Positions 7,536 to 9,837 of a stretch of 9,837 bases of DNA are shown one piece after another; within the stretch, counting starts at the first letter, position 1; every line of letters begins with the position of its first letter. The notes under the pieces were generated by a model. That model saw only the letters and a list, made by a program, of their open reading frames with translations. It was not told the origin of the DNA and ran no database searches. A program made the position numbers and the translations under genes. Source of the stretch: Bacillota bacterium (GTDB lineage Bacteria; Bacillota; Clostridia; Lachnospirales; Lachnospiraceae); NCBI GenBank assembly GCA_023415595.1, contig JAEZJW010000147.1, positions 1-9,837 of the forward strand. The letters are read 5' to 3'.

Positions 7536-7565
7536 ATTATACTAAGATACGGTCAAATCAGTCAG
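7536..7565 (-). promoter_or_regulatory. possible promoter of the small Asn/Ser-rich gene
   Basis: On the minus strand, CTGACT (complement of 7560-7565, overlapping the foldase stop region) and TATAAT (complement of 7536-7541) are separated by 18 bp. The -10 is perfect, the -35 matches 4 of 6. It lies about 50 bp before the small gene's start, so that gene could be expressed apart from the foldase. Confidence 0.55.
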
Positions 7566-8652
7566 CTGTTGTGAAGGTACCCATCTTCACGTTCTTTAAT
7601 GCCCGTTCGTTCATCTTAACTTCATGCTTTGTCAGGATGTTCTCACCATAATAGGTCTCAAAGGCTGTATCCTCAGCTTCCTTGATGGCGTTCTCCACCA
7701 TTGTATTATAGGTTTCCGGATTGTCATTATTCACCATCTTAATGATGTAAAAACCGTTTTCTGCTTTGAAGATGTTGCTGATTTCACCGTTTTTCATCGC
7801 CATCATCATCGTCTTCAGATCCTCAGGGTAAGTAGTATCACCCTTAATGAAATCATTTTCCTTATACTGCAATTCCAGTTCGTCTACGGGAACCAGAGTT
7901 GACCAGTCAGCTGTTTTTAAAGCCTCGTCATACTTTGCTTTAATCTTCTCATAAGCAGCTGTCTTCTCCTTCTCGGTCATCTCGGTCTGATTGCCGGCCT
8001 CGTCCGTCTTCTGGTTAGAGATGTAGAGATACTCAATATCATACTGCCTGTTATCTTCATAAGAGATACCTGCCTTGATGGCTTCATCATCAACAGCAAG
8101 GGTATCAATGATATCTCCGCGGTAACGCTGTGCCAGAGTTACCTTTTCCTTTACTTTCTTAAGGTAATCACCGGTAAAACCATTCTCATCCAGCATGTCC
8201 TGAGATAAGCCCTGATCATAGAGCATGGTAGCAATATCGTTATTAATGGTATTAATCTCTTCATCGGTCAGGGAGTAGCCTGCAGCCAGAGCTTCCTGAT
8301 ACATGATTTCGTTGAAAACTGAGATTCCTACGGCTTCCTGCTTGGCAACATCTCCAAGGGTGAGTTTGCCGGTTTCATCATAGGGAGTCGACCAGTTAAC
8401 CGGTCCGAAAATCTGTGAATAGGAATTATAGCCGTTTTCCACATCATAGAAATAATAATTCAAATCGCTCATATGATATTTTTCACCATCAATCGTGATC
8501 AGAACTCTTTCATACAGCTGGTCAAAGAGCATTGCGGCAATTAAAAATATTCCTATAATGATGGAAGGAATGAGCCAGTATTTCCGATTGACAGTTATAA
8601 CAGTCTGTTTGGACTTTTTTGGTCCTTTGATTGGTTTCTTGGATTTATTCAC
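7558..8652 (-). CDS. membrane-anchored PpiC/PrsA-like peptidyl-prolyl isomerase (foldase)
   Basis: A 364-residue protein from a GTG start. A basic, Lys-rich tail (1-24) precedes one transmembrane segment (about 26-44, YWLIPSIIIGIFLIAAML), placing the rest outside the membrane. Residues about 50-200 look like a SurA/PrsA-type N-terminal chaperone region; residues about 205-308 fit a PpiC/parvulin domain, with NGEIS (288-292), F295 and GFYIIKM (300-306) as in the family. There is no lipobox Cys, so it is anchored by the helix, unlike Bacillus PrsA. It would help exported proteins fold. The start was chosen at 8652 because GGAGG (complement of 8663-8667) lies 10 nt before it; a longer frame starting with TTG at 8715 is unlikely since that TTG is part of a -35 box. 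The catalytic identity is from sequence style only; isomerase activity could be absent. Confidence 0.88.
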   Translation of the reverse strand: MNKSKKPIKGPKKSKQTVITVNRKYWLIPSIIIGIFLIAAMLFDQLYERVLITIDGEKYHMSDLNYYFYDVENGYNSYSQIFGPVNWSTPYDETGKLTLGDVAKQEAVGISVFNEIMYQEALAAGYSLTDEEINTINNDIATMLYDQGLSQDMLDENGFTGDYLKKVKEKVTLAQRYRGDIIDTLAVDDEAIKAGISYEDNRQYDIEYLYISNQKTDEAGNQTEMTEKEKTAAYEKIKAKYDEALKTADWSTLVPVDELELQYKENDFIKGDTTYPEDLKTMMMAMKNGEISNIFKAENGFYIIKMVNNDNPETYNTMVENAIKEAEDTAFETYYGENILTKHEVKMNERALKNVKMGTFTTAD

Positions 8653-8687
8653 CTTATTGCTACCTCCATAATATTCTCTTGTTATTA

Positions 8688-8715
8688 ATTTTAATCTTTT
8701 CTGTATATAAGTCAA
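8688..8715 (-). promoter_or_regulatory. proximal promoter of the foldase gene
   Basis: On the minus strand TTGACT (complement of 8710-8715) and TAAAAT (complement of 8688-8693) are 16 bp apart, matching 5 of 6 at each box. The start site would fall near 8681, about 30 nt before the GTG. Confidence 0.7.
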
Positions 8716-8773
8716 TAGGCACGGACCAGTTCACAAAATATACAAATATAAATGAATGACGTTCAGAATACTA

Positions 8774-8802
8774 ATTATATCAAAAACCCATTGATAATTC
8801 AA
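8774..8802 (-). promoter_or_regulatory. distal promoter candidate for the foldase gene
   Basis: On the minus strand TTGAAT (complement of 8797-8802) and TATAAT (complement of 8774-8779) are 17 bp apart. It would make a leader of about 115 nt covering the proximal promoter. The region is AT-rich, so chance is possible. Confidence 0.5.
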
Positions 8803-8828
8803 ATGAAAAAACCCTTTATATATACCCG

Positions 8829-9051
8829 GACGGATAAGTGCGGCCATTTTCATAGGGAGACATGGACAGTGCCGCAAAACAAGCTCATTTTCGGTAAGTT
8901 TCAGCATGCGTTTATTACGTTTCGCTCCTCACTGATAGGTTCGTCGTTCGCTCGCGAAACGAACTAGCATGCTGAAAACTCACTCGAAAATGGCTAATCG
9001 TTTTCCAGCATCTGTCCACATCCCCCTATGAATGGGTACACTTATCCTGTC
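8829..9051. repeat. ~220-bp imperfect palindrome (MITE-like or long hairpin)
   Basis: The two halves are inverted copies along nearly their whole length. Matching blocks include GGATAAGTG (8832-8840) with CACTTATCC (9039-9047), a CATAGGG/CCCTATG block, a TGGACAG/CTGTCCA block, CATTTTCG/CGAAAATG, CAGCATGC/GCATGCTG and GTTTCG/CGAAAC near the centre. The centre, around 8925-8955, carries GTTCG/CGAAC-type repeats. Many compensating or neutral differences separate the arms. There is no coding frame with a ribosome site. No clear target-site duplication is seen at the ends, so mobility is a guess; it could also be a very long transcribed hairpin. Confidence 0.8.
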
Positions 9052-9224
9052 TATGGTCAACTACAAAAAGCTTTTTTGAACACCTTCCTTGGATCAGTAT
9101 AGGACGGAACGGTTCTCCCCCGGTCCGATGCCATATACTCAGATAAGGTAGAACTGTAACTGTTGTCACGACAGATATCACCATAGATGACAGGGGAGAG
9201 GATTACATAATTTGTATAATGCTA

Positions 9225-9254
9225 TGGACAGAAAATTGAGAAATATGTTATAAT
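9225..9254 (+). promoter_or_regulatory. extended -10 promoter reading into the structured region
   Basis: TGGACA (9225-9230) and TATAAT (9249-9254) are 18 bp apart, and TG at 9246-9247 forms an extended -10 (TGTTATAAT). The start would fall near 9261. No open reading frame with a ribosome site follows for over 500 bp, so the product, if any, is an untranslated RNA or long leader. Positions 9052-9224 hold only small, unconvincing hairpins. Confidence 0.65.
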
Positions 9255-9306
9255 GTTCGCGATAAGCAAAGCACCATGATACAAAAGATCCAAGTAAAGT
9301 TAATCC

Positions 9307-9447
9307 CCTCTTCCGCCGGAAGTTTACTTCCAAAGTTGCAGGTGACCTGGCGCCCACCGGAAGTTCTCTTCCAGGTGGTGCCAGGTCACCTGCAACGGAG
9401 GGGATGGACACCGAGTTTTATGGAGTCCATCCCCAGGGCGGAAGAGG
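9307..9447 (+). ncRNA. candidate structured RNA / cloverleaf-like hairpin element
   Basis: CCTCTTCCGCC (9307-9317) pairs perfectly with GGCGGAAGAGG (9437-9447) and encloses three hairpins. The first is GGAAG-TTTA-CTTCC (9318-9331). The second is a long stem with 17 perfect pairs (9335-9351 with 9380-9396), extended by CCACC/GGTGG and GGAA/TTCC around a 6-nt loop. The third has ten pairs, GGGGATGGAC (9400-9409) with GTCCATCCCC (9425-9434). Almost every base is paired, giving a four-way junction. It lies about 45 nt into the transcript expected from the 9225-9254 promoter, and no terminator T run follows it. The section is GC-rich against its surroundings. No known RNA family is recognised; a DNA hairpin mobile element is the main alternative. 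Both this fold and its function are inference from base pairing. Confidence 0.55.
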
Positions 9448-9509
9448 TAAAATAAATTGATAGGAATCATTAAGAACATGGAGCGCGCAACGCGAGCGAA
9501 AGGAACCCA

Positions 9510-9647
9510 CGCAACGTGCCATTGTGCGATACAGCTAGGACGGGTTCCTTGAGTCCGCAACGCACCATTGTGCGATAGAGCTAGGACGGGTTCCTTGAGC
9601 CCGCAATCTGCACCATAGCGCGATACAGCTACGATGGGCTCCTTGAG
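9510..9647 (+). repeat. three 46-bp tandem repeats
   Basis: Units begin at 9510, 9556 and 9602 with an exact 46-bp period. Units 1 and 2 agree at 41 of 44 aligned bases; unit 3 is more diverged but keeps CGCAA, CGATACAGCTA and TCCTTGAG. Each ends in GGG(T/C)TCCTTGAG. Upstream, AAGGAACCC (9500-9508) is complementary to the GGGTTCCTT in units 1 and 2 and nearly so in unit 3. A small hairpin, CGCG-CAA-CGCG, lies just before it at about 9484-9494. No coding frame is supported. Confidence 0.85.
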
Positions 9648-9798
9648 CTGCTAGACAACGCAGCTCTGTGGTATACATATGATCAGGCGTAATGTTGTAG
9701 CTGTCAACCCCCACCCCCTACATAACCTACACCTTAGTCCAACCTTCAGATTACCATAAACTTTAATATAGAATACAAATAAGATCAGGAGAATACTT
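9648..9798. other. non-coding stretch before the last gene
   Basis: No gene, convincing promoter or terminator is seen here. It contains a C-rich run (CAACCCCCACCCCC, about 9705-9718) and becomes AT-rich from about 9750 towards the ribosome site of the next gene. Confidence 0.5.
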
Positions 9799-9837
9799 AT
9801 GGGACCGTATCAGGGAAAAGCAATACAAATCATGGAT
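9799..9837 (+). CDS. start of an unidentified gene (cut by window end)
   Basis: ATG at 9799 follows AGGAG (9787-9791) by 7 nt and opens a frame reading MGPYQGKAIQIMD for 13 codons to the window edge. The ribosome site and spacing are good, and the frame stays open. The fragment is too short to name a family. It is the first gene downstream of the structured and repeated region, so its identity would help decide whether that region is part of a gene system. Confidence 0.6.
   Translation, partial: MGPYQGKAIQIMD

Noticed and set aside
7383..7574. 63-codon plus-strand frame
   Set aside because: Antisense to the small Asn/Ser/Lys-rich gene, which has the better ribosome site and composition.
8752..8967. 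71-codon plus-strand frame
   Set aside because: No ribosome binding site, AT-rich lead-in, and the second half is the arm of the large palindrome; the protein looks random.
9178..9411. 77-codon minus-strand frame
   Set aside because: It runs through the paired stems of the structured element and has no supporting ribosome site; its residues mirror the hairpin sequence.
9307..9447. Definite retron msr-msd
   Set aside because: Flanking inverted arms and a long hairpin are present, but the hairpin order is not typical, the priming signature is not clear, and no reverse transcriptase can be seen; kept only as a question.
9449..9480. Terminator directly after the structured element
   Set aside because: AT-rich but without a stem followed by a T run on the plus strand.
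9324..9560. 78-codon minus-strand frame
   Set aside because: Covers the structured element and tandem repeats; the peptide follows from the DNA repeats rather than from a protein family.
9510..9647. CRISPR array
   Set aside because: The repeats are directly tandem with no distinct spacers, only three units, and no cas gene is seen.

Overview
The window looks like chromosomal DNA from an anaerobic, low-to-moderate GC Firmicute, most likely a Clostridia/Lachnospiraceae-type organism. This rests on strong AGGAGG-type ribosome binding sites, consensus sigma-A promoters, an adenosylcobalamin-dependent (oxygen-independent) ribonucleotide reductase, a VWA/DUF3520 lipoprotein and a DUF4163/DUF3298-type protein. 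It is an inference from gene content and style, not a database match.

Layout. Positions 12-2099 (+) hold a GntR/FCD regulator followed 108 bp later by a RuBisCO-like protein (form IV type). The RLP keeps the carbamylated-lysine/metal triad but lacks other residues needed for CO2 fixation, so the pair is probably a small regulated catabolic or sulfur/sugar-phosphate module of unknown substrate. Positions 2243-4015 (+) encode a lipoprotein with a MIDAS-bearing von Willebrand factor A domain, closed by a large terminator hairpin (4124-4181). Positions 4405-6492 (+) encode a complete class II ribonucleotide reductase. It is driven by a perfect TTGACA-N17-TATAAT promoter overlaid by two NrdR-box-like sites 31 bp apart, which is the classic NrdR repression geometry. 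A TTG-started DUF4163/DUF3298-type protein follows (6575-7255), then a long two-way terminator (7268-7322).

On the minus strand a membrane-anchored PpiC/PrsA-like foldase (7558-8652, GTG start) is followed by a tiny Asn/Ser/Lys-rich protein of 50 residues (7332-7484); both run into the shared terminator.

The last 1.1 kb (8653-9798) is non-coding and dense in structure. It has tandem minus-strand promoters for the foldase, a ~220-bp near-palindrome (8829-9051), a good extended -10 promoter (9225-9254), a cloverleaf-like fold with a 17-bp perfect stem (9307-9447), and three 46-bp tandem repeats (9510-9647). The first 13 codons of an unidentified gene end the window (9799-9837). This region is the most likely place for something undescribed, either a structured RNA or DNA-hairpin mobile elements.
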